A DNA stretch of 64,000 nucleotides. Source: Pseudomonas libanensis. GTDB lineage: Bacteria; Pseudomonadota; Gammaproteobacteria; Pseudomonadales; Pseudomonadaceae. Below the pieces are notes generated by a model that was not told the DNA's origin, ran no database searches, and saw only the letters and a list, made by a program, of their open reading frames with translations. Below are positions 52,309 to 61,728 of this stretch, in pieces. The DNA is taken from assembly GCF_001439685.1 (NCBI RefSeq), contig NZ_JYLH01000016.1, positions 62,001 to 126,000 of the forward strand. The letters run 5' to 3'. Position numbers and translations under genes: made by a program. Every line of letters starts with the position of its first letter. The first letter of the stretch is position 1.

Positions 52309-53544
52309 TCAGATGTCCAGGAGCAGGCGAGCCGGGTCTTCCAGCAGGTTCTTGATGGTCACCAGGAACGTCACGGCTTCTTTACCGTCGATCAGACGGT
52401 GATCGTAAGACAGTGCCAGGTACATCATTGGGCGGATCACGACCTGGCCATTGATGGCCATCGGACGCTGGATAATGTTGTGCATGCCCAGGATCGCGGC
52501 TTGCGGTGGGTTGACGATCGGCGTCGACATCATCGAACCGAAGGTACCACCGTTGGTGATGGTGAAGGTACCACCGGTCATCTCGTCGATGGTCAGCTTG
52601 CCATCACGGGCTTTCTTGCCGAAGCCGGCGATGCCGCCTTCGATTTCAGCCAGGCTCATCAGCTCGGCGTTACGCAGTACCGGAACCACCAGGCCACGGT
52701 CGCTGGACACGGCAACGCCGATGTCTGCATAGCCGTGGTAGACGATATCGCTGCCGTCGATGGAAGCGTTGACAGCCGGGAAGCGCTTGAGTGCTTCGGT
52801 GGCCGCTTTAACGAAGAACGACATGAAGCCCAGGCGCACGCCGTTGTGGGACTTCTCGAACAGATCCTTGTACTTCGAACGCAGGGCCATGACTTCAGTC
52901 ATGTCGACTTCGTTGAAAGTGGTCAGCATCGCCATGTTCGACTGGGCTTCAACCAGGCGCTTGGCCACGGTGGCACGTACACGGGTCATCGGGACACGCT
53001 TCTCGGTGCGGTCGCCGGCAGCGAACACTGGAGCAGCGGCAGCCGGAGCAGCAGCCTTGGCAGGTGCGGCAGCCGGGGCGTTTTTCTTGGCTTCAACGGC
53101 AGCAACCACGTCTTCCTTGGTCACGCGGCCGTCTTTGCCGGTGCCCTTGATGGACGCCAGGTTGATGCCGTTTTCATCAGCCAGTTGACGTGCAGCCGGT
53201 GCAGCGATTGGATCTTCGCCACCGGCAGCCGGTGCGGCGGCAGGCGCCGAAGCGGCAGGCGCAGCAGCCGGAGCAGCAGCGGCCGGCGCGGCGGCAGCGC
53301 CACCCTCTTCGATCGAGCCCAGCAGTTGGTTGGACAGTACGGTGTCGCCCTCATTGGCACCATCAGCGATTGCGCCCAGTACGCCGTCAGCTTCAGCCAA
53401 CACTTCGAGTACGACTTTGTCAGTCTCGATGTCAACGATCAGCTCGTCACGCTTGACGGCGTCGCCTGGTTTCTTGTGCCAGGTGGCAACGGTGCCATCG
53501 GCAACCGATTCCGGGAATGACGGGGCTTTGATTTCGATAGCCAT
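52309..53544 (-). CDS. sucB: 2-oxoglutarate dehydrogenase E2 (dihydrolipoyl succinyltransferase)
   Basis: The 411-residue protein has an N-terminal lipoyl domain with the modified Lys43 in VDIETDKVVLE, an Ala/Pro-rich hinge (about 80-110), a peripheral-subunit binding domain (ARQLADENGINLASIKGTGK), a second Ala-rich linker and a catalytic domain ending in the LSYDHRLIDGKEAV His/Asp motif. It transfers succinyl groups to CoA and forms the core of the complex. sucA lies 44 bp upstream. Confidence 0.98.
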   Translation of the reverse strand: MAIEIKAPSFPESVADGTVATWHKKPGDAVKRDELIVDIETDKVVLEVLAEADGVLGAIADGANEGDTVLSNQLLGSIEEGGAAAAPAAAAPAAAPAASAPAAAPAAGGEDPIAAPAARQLADENGINLASIKGTGKDGRVTKEDVVAAVEAKKNAPAAAPAKAAAPAAAAPVFAAGDRTEKRVPMTRVRATVAKRLVEAQSNMAMLTTFNEVDMTEVMALRSKYKDLFEKSHNGVRLGFMSFFVKAATEALKRFPAVNASIDGSDIVYHGYADIGVAVSSDRGLVVPVLRNAELMSLAEIEGGIAGFGKKARDGKLTIDEMTGGTFTITNGGTFGSMMSTPIVNPPQAAILGMHNIIQRPMAINGQVVIRPMMYLALSYDHRLIDGKEAVTFLVTIKNLLEDPARLLLDI

Positions 53545-53588
53545 TATCTGTAGGTCCTTAAAATTCGGTTTCAGTCAGCGCGAAGGCG

Positions 53589-56420
53589 TTAAACAGTGAA
53601 AGCATCTTGCAGCAGTTTTTCCTGCTGCTCGGCGTGCATCGACGCATAACCACAGGCAGGTGCAGCAGAAGCATCACGACCGGCGTACTCCAGGCCCAGG
53701 GCCTTGTTGTGGTTGCCGATGCTGCGACGCAGATGATGCTGGCTGCTGTACCAGGCGCCCTGGTTCATCGGTTCTTCCTGACACCACACCACGTTCGTGA
53801 GGTTGGTGTAAGGCGCGATGATCTCCATGAGGTCATCTTCCGGGAACGGATAAAGCTGCTCGATACGCACGATAGCAATGTCTTCGCGGCCTTCGGCACG
53901 GCGTTTTTCCAGCAGATCGTAGTAGACCTTGCCGCTGCACAGGATCAGGCGAGTGACCTTGGCGGCGTCCAGTGTGTCGATCTCTGGAATCACGGTCTGG
54001 AACGAACCTTCGGCCAGGTCTTCCAGGGTCGAGACGGCCAGTTTGTGGCGCAACAGCGATTTCGGCGTGAGTACGACCAGCGGCTTGCGCAGCGGGCGGA
54101 TCACCTGGCGACGCAGCAAATGGTAGATCTGCGCCGGGGTGGTCGGCACGCACACCTGGATGTTGTGCTCGGCACACAGCTGCAGGTAACGCTCCAGACG
54201 GGCCGAGGAGTGCTCCGGACCCTGACCTTCATAACCGTGTGGCAGCAGCATGGTCAAACCGCACAGACGGCCCCACTTGTGCTCGCCGCTGGTGATGAAC
54301 TGGTCGATTACCACCTGGGCACCGTTGGCAAAATCGCCGAACTGAGCTTCCCAGATCACCAACGCGTTAGGCGTGGTGGTCGAGTAGCCGTATTCGAACG
54401 CCAGCACGGCTTCTTCGGACAGGAACGAATCGTACAGGTCGAAACGTGGCTGGCCTTCGTACAGGTGTTGCAACGGAATGTAGGTGGAAGCGTCTTTCTG
54501 GTTGTGCAGAACCGCGTGACGGTGCGAGAACGTACCACGGCCGATGTCCTGGCCGGTCATGCGGATCGGGTGACCTTCGAACGCCAGGGTCGCGTACGCC
54601 ATGGTTTCAGCGTAACCCCAGTTGATCGGCAGGCCGCCGGCTTGCATCTTCTGACGGTCTTCGTAGATCTTCGCAACCTGGCGCTGTACGACGAAGCCTT
54701 CGGGAATTTCCAGCAGCTTGGCGGACAGTTCCTGCAAGGTCTTCAGGTCGAAGGACGTATCGTGACGCGCAGTCCAGGTGTGACCCAGGTATGGGCGCCA
54801 GTCAACGAACAGCTCTTTGTTCGGCTCCTTGACCAGGCTTTTTACTACATGCAGGCCATTGTCCAGGGCGTTGCGGTATTCGTCGACTTTCGCCTGAACA
54901 CGCGCATCGTCAACCACGCCGGCCTTGGTCAGGCTTTCAGCGTACAGCTCACGGGTGGTGCGCTGCTTGGTGATCTGCTGGTACATCAATGGCTGGGTGC
55001 CGCTTGGCTCGTCCGCTTCGTTGTGACCGCGACGGCGGTAGCAAACCAGGTCGATCACCACATCACGCTTGAACTGCATGCGGTAGTCGACGGCCAGTTG
55101 GGTCACGAACAGCACGGCTTCCGGATCATCGCCGTTCACGTGCAGGATCGGCGCCTGGATCATCTTGGCAACGTCGGTGGCGTACTCGGTGGAGCGCGCA
55201 TCCAACGGGTTGCTGATGGTGAAGCCGACCTGGTTGTTGATGACGATGTGAACGGTACCGCCGGTCTTGAAGCCGCGAGTCTGCGACATCTGGAACGTTT
55301 CCAGGACCACGCCTTGACCGGCGAATGCCGCGTCACCGTGGATGGAAATCGGCAGGACCTTCTCACCGGTGGCATCGTTACGACGATCCTGGCGAGCACG
55401 TACCGAACCCTCGACCACTGGCGAAACGATTTCCAGGTGGGACGGGTTAAACGCCATGGCCAGGTGAACTTCACCGCCGGTGGTCATCACGTTGGACGAG
55501 AAGCCCTGGTGGTACTTAACGTCACCGGAACCCAGCTCGACCTTCTTCTTGCCTTCGAACTCGTCGAACAGCTCACGCGGGTTCTTGCCGAAAGTGTTGA
55601 CCAACACGTTCAGGCGACCACGGTGAGCCATGCCGATCACGACTTCCTTGGTGCCGTAGGAGCCGGAACGCTGGATCAGTTCGTCGAGCATCGGAATCAG
55701 GCTTTCGCCGCCTTCCAGGCCGAAACGCTTGGTGCCTGGGTATTTGGTGCCCAGGTATTTCTCCAGGCCTTCGGCTGCAGTCACGCGCTCCAGCAAATGG
55801 CTGCGCACATCGGCGGACAATACCGGGCGGCCACGCACGCCTTCCAGGCGGTGCTGGAACCAGTGGCGCTGCTCGGAATCGGTGATGTGCGTAAATTCAG
55901 CGCCGATGGTGCGGCAATATGTCTGCTGCAACGCTTCGTGAATTTCGCGTAGGCTCGCTTCCTCTTTGCCGATGAACAGGTCGCCGGCACGGAAGGTCGT
56001 ATCAAGATCGGCATTGGTCAAGCCGTAATGATTGATCGACAGGTCTGCAGGTGCAGGACGCTGCCACAGCCCCAGCGGGTCAAGCTGGGCTGCCTGGTGG
56101 CCACGCATACGGTAGGCCTGGATCAGTCGCAGTACTTCAACTTGCTTCTTCTCATGCTCGCTGCTCACGCTGCCGGCGGAAACCGGCTGGGCGCGGCGCT
56201 GGTTCTTTGCCAGCAGCACGAACTGATCGCGAATTGTTGCGTGCGATACATCGGTGGCAGCGTTGCCGTCTGAAGACAACGTCTGAAATTTGGTGCGCCA
56301 TTCTTCTGGCACAGCGTTAGGGTCGTGCAGGTAGAGCTCATAAAGCTCTTCCACATAGGCAGCGTTACCACCTGAAAGATAGCCGCTGTTCCACATGCGC
56401 TGCATCACGCTTTCTTGCAT
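53589..56420 (-). CDS. sucA: 2-oxoglutarate dehydrogenase E1
   Basis: The 943-residue thiamine-diphosphate enzyme starts MQESVMQRMWNSGYLSGGNA with the E2-binding N-terminal region (YVEELYELYLHDPNAVPEEW). It contains HRGRLNVLVN, the ThDP/Mg2+ region SIHGDAAFAGQGVV and later NQVGFTISNP. It decarboxylates 2-oxoglutarate. The 262-bp gap to sdhB upstream contains no gene that I can see, but may contain an internal promoter. Confidence 0.98.
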   Translation of the reverse strand: MQESVMQRMWNSGYLSGGNAAYVEELYELYLHDPNAVPEEWRTKFQTLSSDGNAATDVSHATIRDQFVLLAKNQRRAQPVSAGSVSSEHEKKQVEVLRLIQAYRMRGHQAAQLDPLGLWQRPAPADLSINHYGLTNADLDTTFRAGDLFIGKEEASLREIHEALQQTYCRTIGAEFTHITDSEQRHWFQHRLEGVRGRPVLSADVRSHLLERVTAAEGLEKYLGTKYPGTKRFGLEGGESLIPMLDELIQRSGSYGTKEVVIGMAHRGRLNVLVNTFGKNPRELFDEFEGKKKVELGSGDVKYHQGFSSNVMTTGGEVHLAMAFNPSHLEIVSPVVEGSVRARQDRRNDATGEKVLPISIHGDAAFAGQGVVLETFQMSQTRGFKTGGTVHIVINNQVGFTISNPLDARSTEYATDVAKMIQAPILHVNGDDPEAVLFVTQLAVDYRMQFKRDVVIDLVCYRRRGHNEADEPSGTQPLMYQQITKQRTTRELYAESLTKAGVVDDARVQAKVDEYRNALDNGLHVVKSLVKEPNKELFVDWRPYLGHTWTARHDTSFDLKTLQELSAKLLEIPEGFVVQRQVAKIYEDRQKMQAGGLPINWGYAETMAYATLAFEGHPIRMTGQDIGRGTFSHRHAVLHNQKDASTYIPLQHLYEGQPRFDLYDSFLSEEAVLAFEYGYSTTTPNALVIWEAQFGDFANGAQVVIDQFITSGEHKWGRLCGLTMLLPHGYEGQGPEHSSARLERYLQLCAEHNIQVCVPTTPAQIYHLLRRQVIRPLRKPLVVLTPKSLLRHKLAVSTLEDLAEGSFQTVIPEIDTLDAAKVTRLILCSGKVYYDLLEKRRAEGREDIAIVRIEQLYPFPEDDLMEIIAPYTNLTNVVWCQEEPMNQGAWYSSQHHLRRSIGNHNKALGLEYAGRDASAAPACGYASMHAEQQEKLLQDAFTV

Positions 56421-56682
56421 GCTTGGTCACCCTCGATTTGGGGACACCACCGGCGAAAACACCGAGTCTGCTTGCAAAAGGCCAAGTGCAGCGACCAAAA
56501 CAAGCCACTTAGGATCACGCTGATAGTTCGGGTACCAACCCGAATGCCCCTGCTTGTCTCATTTCTTCAAAATAAGAGCCGCGGCTTTGTAAGTCGCTGC
56601 TCAAGTTAAAACTACGGCGCCGGTTGAAGCCTGCGCCGCAGCATTTACGGGCACAACGGTCCTGCTATTACTACAACGTCAG

Positions 56683-57387
56683 TTACACGCCGCTCTGCAG
56701 CAGCATGTTACGGATGTGACCAATGGCCTTAGTCGGGTTCAGGCCCTTGGGACATACGTTGACGCAGTTCATGATCCCGCGGCAGCGGAATACGCTGAAC
56801 GGGTCATCCAGCGAAGCCAGGCGCTCGGACGTCTTGGTATCACGGCTGTCTGCCAGGAAGCGGTACGCTTGCAGCAGGGCAGCAGGGCCCAGGAACTTGT
56901 CCGGGTTCCACCAGAAGGATGGGCACGAAGTCGAGCAGCAAGCGCACAGGATGCACTCGTACAAGCCATCGAGCTTTTCACGCTCTTCCGGGGACTGCAG
57001 ACGTTCGATGGCCGGAGCCGGCGTGTCGTTCTGCAGGAACGGCTTAACTTTCTCGTATTGCTTGTAGAAGATGCTCATATCGACGACCAGGTCACGGATA
57101 ACCGGCAAACCTGGCAGAGGACGAACGATCAGCTTGTTACCTTTGACAACAGCGGACAGCGGCGTGATGCACGCCAGGCCGTTCTTGCCATTGATGTTCA
57201 TGCCGTCGGAGCCGCAGACACCTTCACGGCAAGAGCGACGATAGGAGAAACCCTCGTCCTGCTCCTTGATCAGGGCCAGCACGTCCAGCACCATCAGGTC
57301 TTTACCACCGGTATCGACCGAAAATTCCTGCATGAACGGCGCGGCGTCCTGATCAGGGTTGTAGCGATAAACACTGACTTTCAACAT
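56683..57387 (-). CDS. sdhB: Succinate dehydrogenase iron-sulfur subunit
   Basis: The 234-residue protein has three iron-sulfur clusters: [2Fe-2S] in SCREGVCGSDGMNING with a later Cys in GLACIT, and [4Fe-4S]/[3Fe-4S] in CILCACCSTSCPSFW and CRGIMNCVNVCPKGLNP. The ATG at 57387 has GGGTGG seven bases upstream and follows the sdhA stop by 11 bp; an in-frame GTG nine bases earlier is less likely. It passes electrons from SdhA to ubiquinone. Confidence 0.98.
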   Translation of the reverse strand: MLKVSVYRYNPDQDAAPFMQEFSVDTGGKDLMVLDVLALIKEQDEGFSYRRSCREGVCGSDGMNINGKNGLACITPLSAVVKGNKLIVRPLPGLPVIRDLVVDMSIFYKQYEKVKPFLQNDTPAPAIERLQSPEEREKLDGLYECILCACCSTSCPSFWWNPDKFLGPAALLQAYRFLADSRDTKTSERLASLDDPFSVFRCRGIMNCVNVCPKGLNPTKAIGHIRNMLLQSGV

Positions 57388-57398
57388 GGCAGCCACCC

Positions 57399-59171
57399 TT
57401 AGTAAGTCCGAATCTTCGGTTCAAACGTCGGAACCGTCTTCGGCGAGAAGTTCACGGCACGCTTGGTCACGCGCTTGTCACCCGGGAAGTACAGGGTGTG
57501 GCACAACCAGTTTTCGTCATCGCGATCTTCAAAGTCTTCACGGGCGTGGGCGCCACGGGATTCTTTACGAACCTCGGCGGCGATCGCCGTCGCTTCAGCC
57601 ACTTCCAGCAGGTTTTGCAGCTCAAGGGCTTCGATACGAGCGGTGTTGAACGCCTGGCTCTTATCGTTGATCTTGACGTTGGCGATACGCTTGCGCAGAT
57701 CGGCCAACTGGGCAATGCCCTTCTGCATGTATTCGCCGGTACGGAACACACCGAAGTAGTTCTGCATGCAGTTTTGCAGTTCGCGACGCAGGGTTGCCAC
57801 GTCTTCGCCATCGGTACGCTCGTTCAGAGCATTCAGGCGCGCCAGGGCGGCCTCGATGTTGGCGTCTGTCGCGTCATCGTATTCGATGCCGTCGGTCAGG
57901 GCCTTTTCCAGGTGCAGGCCGGCAGCGCGACCGAATACCACCAGGTCGAGCAGCGAGTTGCCACCCAGGCGGTTGGCACCGTGGACCGATACGCAAGCCA
58001 CTTCGCCTACCGCGAACAGACCATGGATGATCTCGTCCACGCCTTCGGCGTTCTGGGTGATTGCCTGGCCGTGAATGTTGGTCGGCACGCCGCCCATCAT
58101 GTAGTGGCAAGTCGGAACAACCGGCACCGGAGCAACCACCGGGTCAACGTGGGCAAAGGTCTTGGACAGCTCGCAGATACCTGGCAGGCGGCTGTGCAGC
58201 ACTTCCTCACCGAGGTGATCGAGTTTGAGCAGTACGTGGTCGCCATTCGGGCCACAGCCGTTACCGGCGATGATCTCTTTAACCATCGAACGGGCCACAA
58301 CGTCACGGCCAGCCAAGTCTTTGGCGTTCGGAGCATAACGCTCCATGAAACGCTCGCCATGCTTGTTGATCAGGTAGCCACCTTCACCACGGCAACCTTC
58401 GGTTACCAGCACACCGGCGCCGGCGATGCCGGTCGGGTGGAACTGCCACATTTCGATGTCTTGTACCGGTACACCGGCACGCAGTGCCATGCCGACGCCG
58501 TCACCGGTGTTGATCAGGGCATTGGTGGTAGACGCGTAGATACGGCCTGCACCGCCGGTCGCCAGAACAGTAGCCTTGGCGCGGATGTAGGTGGTTTCAC
58601 CGGTTTCGATGCAGATAGCGATCACACCGACGAACTCGCCTTGTGCGTTCTTGACCAAGTCAACCGCGTAGTACTCGTTCAGGAACGTGGTACCGGCTTT
58701 CAGGTTGCCCTGATAAAGGGTGTGCAGCAGCGCGTGACCGGTACGGTCGGACGCGGCGCAGGTACGGGCAGCCTGGCCACCTTTACCGTAGTCCTTCGAC
58801 TGGCCGCCGAATGGACGCTGATAGATACGACCTTGCTCGGTACGGGAGAACGGCAGACCCATGTGGTCCAGCTCGAACACCGCGGCCGGGCCTTCCTGAC
58901 ACATGTATTCGATAGCGTCCTGGTCACCGATGTAGTCGGAACCCTTGACGGTATCGTACATGTGCCAGCGCCAGTCATCGTTCGGGTCGGCGGACGCGAT
59001 GGCGCAGGTGATGCCACCCTGGGCCGATACGGTGTGGGAGCGCGTTGGGAACACCTTGGTGATCACGGCAGTCTTGTGACCACCCTGGGCCAGCTGCAGC
59101 GCAGCGCGCATGCCCGCACCGCCGCCACCAATGATGATGGCGTCGAATGAAATAGTTGGAATGTTAGCCAT
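57399..59171 (-). CDS. sdhA: Succinate dehydrogenase flavoprotein subunit
   Basis: The 590-residue protein has the dinucleotide fold IIGGGGAGMRAAL, the covalent-FAD His in TRSHTVSAQGG, active-site QAARTCAASDRTGHALL and the substrate region HGANRLGGNSLLDLVVFGR. It oxidises succinate to fumarate. It lies 3 bp after sdhD. Confidence 0.99.
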   Translation of the reverse strand: MANIPTISFDAIIIGGGGAGMRAALQLAQGGHKTAVITKVFPTRSHTVSAQGGITCAIASADPNDDWRWHMYDTVKGSDYIGDQDAIEYMCQEGPAAVFELDHMGLPFSRTEQGRIYQRPFGGQSKDYGKGGQAARTCAASDRTGHALLHTLYQGNLKAGTTFLNEYYAVDLVKNAQGEFVGVIAICIETGETTYIRAKATVLATGGAGRIYASTTNALINTGDGVGMALRAGVPVQDIEMWQFHPTGIAGAGVLVTEGCRGEGGYLINKHGERFMERYAPNAKDLAGRDVVARSMVKEIIAGNGCGPNGDHVLLKLDHLGEEVLHSRLPGICELSKTFAHVDPVVAPVPVVPTCHYMMGGVPTNIHGQAITQNAEGVDEIIHGLFAVGEVACVSVHGANRLGGNSLLDLVVFGRAAGLHLEKALTDGIEYDDATDANIEAALARLNALNERTDGEDVATLRRELQNCMQNYFGVFRTGEYMQKGIAQLADLRKRIANVKINDKSQAFNTARIEALELQNLLEVAEATAIAAEVRKESRGAHAREDFEDRDDENWLCHTLYFPGDKRVTKRAVNFSPKTVPTFEPKIRTY

Positions 59172-59174
59172 GAA

Positions 59175-59543
59175 TCAGATACCCCAAAGAATCTGCACAC
59201 CCCAGACGAAGTAAGCGAACATCGCGACGCCGCATACTGCCTGGAAGAGGAAACGTACTGCAGTCGCGGACTTGCCCAGCGCCATCGGCGTCAGGTAGTC
59301 AGTCGCGATGGTCCACATGCCAACCCAGGCGTGGGCGCCCAGGGCTACAAGTGCCAGCAGACTGAAGATTCGCATCGCATTATGGGAAAACAGGCCATGC
59401 CATTGCTCATAGCCAATACCCGGGTTTGCGACGAGGTATCCGATCAGGAAAATGAAATAAGCCGCGAGAACGACCGCAGACACACGCTGTGCCATCCAGT
59501 CATAGAGGCCCGAACGCGACAGATTCGTAACGCTGGTTACCAT
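59175..59543 (-). CDS. sdhD: Succinate dehydrogenase membrane anchor SdhD
   Basis: The 122-residue protein has three membrane helices and the N-terminal LSRSGLYDWMAQRVSA with the Arg and Ser that line the ubiquinone site, plus AHAWVGMWTIATDYL carrying the heme-ligand His region. The ATG at 59543 has AGGAG seven bases upstream; the track frame begins two codons earlier. It overlaps the sdhC stop by seven bases. Confidence 0.96.
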   Translation of the reverse strand: MVTSVTNLSRSGLYDWMAQRVSAVVLAAYFIFLIGYLVANPGIGYEQWHGLFSHNAMRIFSLLALVALGAHAWVGMWTIATDYLTPMALGKSATAVRFLFQAVCGVAMFAYFVWGVQILWGI

Positions 59544-59911
59544 ATCCAAACTCCTGCCAGAACGATCAGCACCACGGAAATGGCGATGATGATTTTCGAG
59601 CCCAGGCGGCCGCCTTCCAGCGTCTCACCGATGCCCATGTCCATGATCAAGTGGCGCACACCGGCTACCAGGTGATACAGCAGAGAGGACAAGAGACCCC
59701 ATGCTACGAACTTGGCCAGCGGGCTGGTCAAGCATGCCTTCACCTCGGCGTATCCTTCCTCGGAACCCAGGGATTTGCTCAATGCATAAAGCATGATGCC
59801 CAAGCCCAGGAACAGGATGATGCCGGAAACACGGTGCAGGAACGACGTAACGCCGGTGATGGGGAGTTTGATGGTCCTTAGGTCTAGGTTTACAGGTCGT
59901 TGGCTATTCAC
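59537..59911 (-). CDS. sdhC: Succinate dehydrogenase cytochrome b556 subunit SdhC
   Basis: The 124-residue protein has three membrane helices. It starts MNSQRPVNLDLRTIKLPITG from a GTG codon and shows the SFLHRVSGIILFLGL segment (Ser/Arg for quinone binding) and YHLVAGVRHLIMDMG with the axial heme His. It is the first gene of the leftward sdhCDAB-sucAB-lpd-sucCD block. Confidence 0.96.
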   Translation of the reverse strand: MNSQRPVNLDLRTIKLPITGVTSFLHRVSGIILFLGLGIMLYALSKSLGSEEGYAEVKACLTSPLAKFVAWGLLSSLLYHLVAGVRHLIMDMGIGETLEGGRLGSKIIIAISVVLIVLAGVWIW

Positions 59912-60190
59912 GGCTTTTTTTCACACTGAAGAGCCCCTAACAATCAGGGCAAAGTTGTTGGGGAGTGCGACTGGTCAGGTAAGCACCACCCAGGGAGTGC
60001 GACCCCCAATGAAAGCAAGCCCAAAAGCCCTTGGCGGTCGGTGGCCGAGTATAGACAGTTAGGTTACTAATGACAACGCGCACACCTCACCCTAATAGCT
60101 GATTGCGCTGACGGGATAAAAGGCGTAAATGGCAGTCATTTTCGACGAAAAAGTACGGTTAAAGCCTTCTGGCGCAAGACTTTAGGCAAA

Positions 60191-60218
60191 TTGACATCTG
60201 GATTTATATCAATATAGT
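60191..60218 (+). promoter_or_regulatory. Sigma-70 promoter of gltA
   Basis: TTGACA (60191-60196) and TATAGT (60213-60218) are separated by 16 bp, about 60 bp upstream of the citrate synthase start. The 365-bp gap 59912-60276 between sdhC and gltA contains no gene that I can see and must also carry the sdh promoter, for which I found no equally good consensus. Regulator sites for Fnr/Anr or Crp-like proteins were not evident. Confidence 0.75.
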
Positions 60219-60276
60219 GGTGCGGGCCCTGCGTGGGGGGTCTGTCTGATGATTTGAAGCATAAATAGGAGGCCAC

Positions 60277-61566
60277 ATGGCTGACAAAAAAGCGCAGTTG
60301 ATCATCGAGGGCGCAGCCCCCGTCGAGCTGCCCATTTTAACCGGCACCGTTGGTCCCGATGTTATCGACGTACGGGGCCTGACGGCCACGGGCCGTTTTA
60401 CTTTCGACCCAGGCTTCATGTCGACCGCGTCCTGCGAGTCGAAGATCACCTATATCGATGGTGACAATGGCATTCTGCTTCATCGCGGTTACCCGATCGA
60501 GCAACTGGCTGAACAATCGGACTACCTGGAAACCTGCTACCTGCTGTTAAATGGCGAATTGCCAACAGCCGAGCAGAAAGCCCAGTTCGTCAGCACTGTG
60601 AAGAACCACACCATGGTTCACGAGCAGTTGAAGACCTTCTTCAACGGCTTCCGTCGCGACGCCCACCCGATGGCCGTCATGTGCGGCGTGGTCGGCGCCC
60701 TGTCGGCCTTCTATCACGACTCCCTGGACATCAATAACCCGCAGCATCGCGAAATTTCCGCGATCCGCCTGGTTGCCAAGATGCCGACCCTGGCCGCAAT
60801 GGTTTACAAGTACTCCATGGGCCAGCCCATGATGTACCCGCGCAACGACCTGACGTACGCGGAAAACTTCCTGCACATGATGTTCAACACCCCGTGCGAG
60901 ATCAAACCGATCAGCCCTGTGCTGGCCAAGGCCATGGACCGTATCTTCATCCTCCATGCCGACCACGAGCAGAACGCCTCCACCTCCACCGTACGCCTGG
61001 CCGGCTCTTCGGGTGCCAACCCGTTCGCCTGTATCGCCGCCGGCATCGCCGCACTGTGGGGCCCTGCCCACGGCGGTGCGAACGAAGCCGTGTTGACCAT
61101 GCTCGATGAAATCGGCGATGTCTCCAACATCGACAAGTTCATTGCCAAGGCCAAGGACAAGAACGACCCGTTCAAGTTGATGGGCTTCGGTCACCGGGTC
61201 TACAAGAACCGCGACCCACGTGCCACCGTGATGAAGCAGACCTGCGACGAAGTGTTGAAAGAACTGGGCATCAAGAACGATCCGCAACTCGAACTGGCCA
61301 TGCGCCTGGAAGAGATCGCCCTGACCGACCCGTACTTCATCGAACGCTCGCTGTACCCGAACGTCGACTTCTACTCGGGGATCATCCTCAAGGCGATCGG
61401 CATTCCAACCAGCATGTTCACCGTGATCTTCGCCCTGGCGCGGACTGTGGGCTGGATCTCCCATTGGAAGGAAATGCTCTCCAGCCCGTACAAGATTGGC
61501 CGCCCGCGCCAGCTGTACACCGGCTACGAGTCGCGTGACATTACCAAGCTGGAAGATCGCAAGTAA
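60277..61566 (+). CDS. gltA: Citrate synthase (type II)
   Basis: The 429-residue protein matches hexameric type II citrate synthases. Catalytic features are His in ILHADHEQNAST, His in GFGHRVYKNRDPR and the Asp in SLYPNVDFYSG. It condenses oxaloacetate with acetyl-CoA. An AGGAGG ribosome site precedes the ATG. The divergence from sdhCDAB is a long-conserved arrangement in Pseudomonas and E. coli. Confidence 0.99.
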   Translation: MADKKAQLIIEGAAPVELPILTGTVGPDVIDVRGLTATGRFTFDPGFMSTASCESKITYIDGDNGILLHRGYPIEQLAEQSDYLETCYLLLNGELPTAEQKAQFVSTVKNHTMVHEQLKTFFNGFRRDAHPMAVMCGVVGALSAFYHDSLDINNPQHREISAIRLVAKMPTLAAMVYKYSMGQPMMYPRNDLTYAENFLHMMFNTPCEIKPISPVLAKAMDRIFILHADHEQNASTSTVRLAGSSGANPFACIAAGIAALWGPAHGGANEAVLTMLDEIGDVSNIDKFIAKAKDKNDPFKLMGFGHRVYKNRDPRATVMKQTCDEVLKELGIKNDPQLELAMRLEEIALTDPYFIERSLYPNVDFYSGIILKAIGIPTSMFTVIFALARTVGWISHWKEMLSSPYKIGRPRQLYTGYESRDITKLEDRK

Positions 61567-61592
61567 GCACTTAACTGCTTGTTTGTCATGAG

Positions 61593-61622
61593 AACGGCCT
61601 CCCTCAGTGGAGGCCGTTTTTG
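61593..61622 (+). terminator. Rho-independent terminator after gltA
   Basis: AACGGCCTCC and GGAGGCCGTT form a 10-bp stem with a CTCAGT loop followed by a T-run. Confidence 0.92.
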
Positions 61623-61644
61623 TTTGTGTGGCCTGATCTACCGC

Positions 61645-61728
61645 CATCGCAGGCAAGCCAGCTCCCACATTAGAGCGCATTCCAACAGGAGGACACGGCC
61701 AGTGTGGGAGCCGGGCTTGCCCGCGATG
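61645..61728. repeat. REPIN next to the composite repeat, copy B
   Basis: CATCGCAGGCAAGCCAGCTC faces TGTGGGAGCCGGGCTTGCCC and GCGATG. The two halves belong to slightly different REP subtypes. The right half is also the outer border of composite repeat copy B. Confidence 0.85.

Noticed and set aside
50647..53520. A 957-residue open frame on the + strand across lpd and sucB
   Set aside because: It lies antisense to two certain genes, and its composition (rich in His, Gln, Val, Gly) is the mirror of GC-biased codons. No ribosome site or family motif.
53607..55952. A 781-residue open frame antisense to sucA
   Set aside because: A shadow frame caused by third-position GC bias in sucA; no motif, start signal or promoter.
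57498..59150. A 550-residue open frame antisense to sdhA
   Set aside because: Same cause: complete overlap with a conserved enzyme on the other strand.
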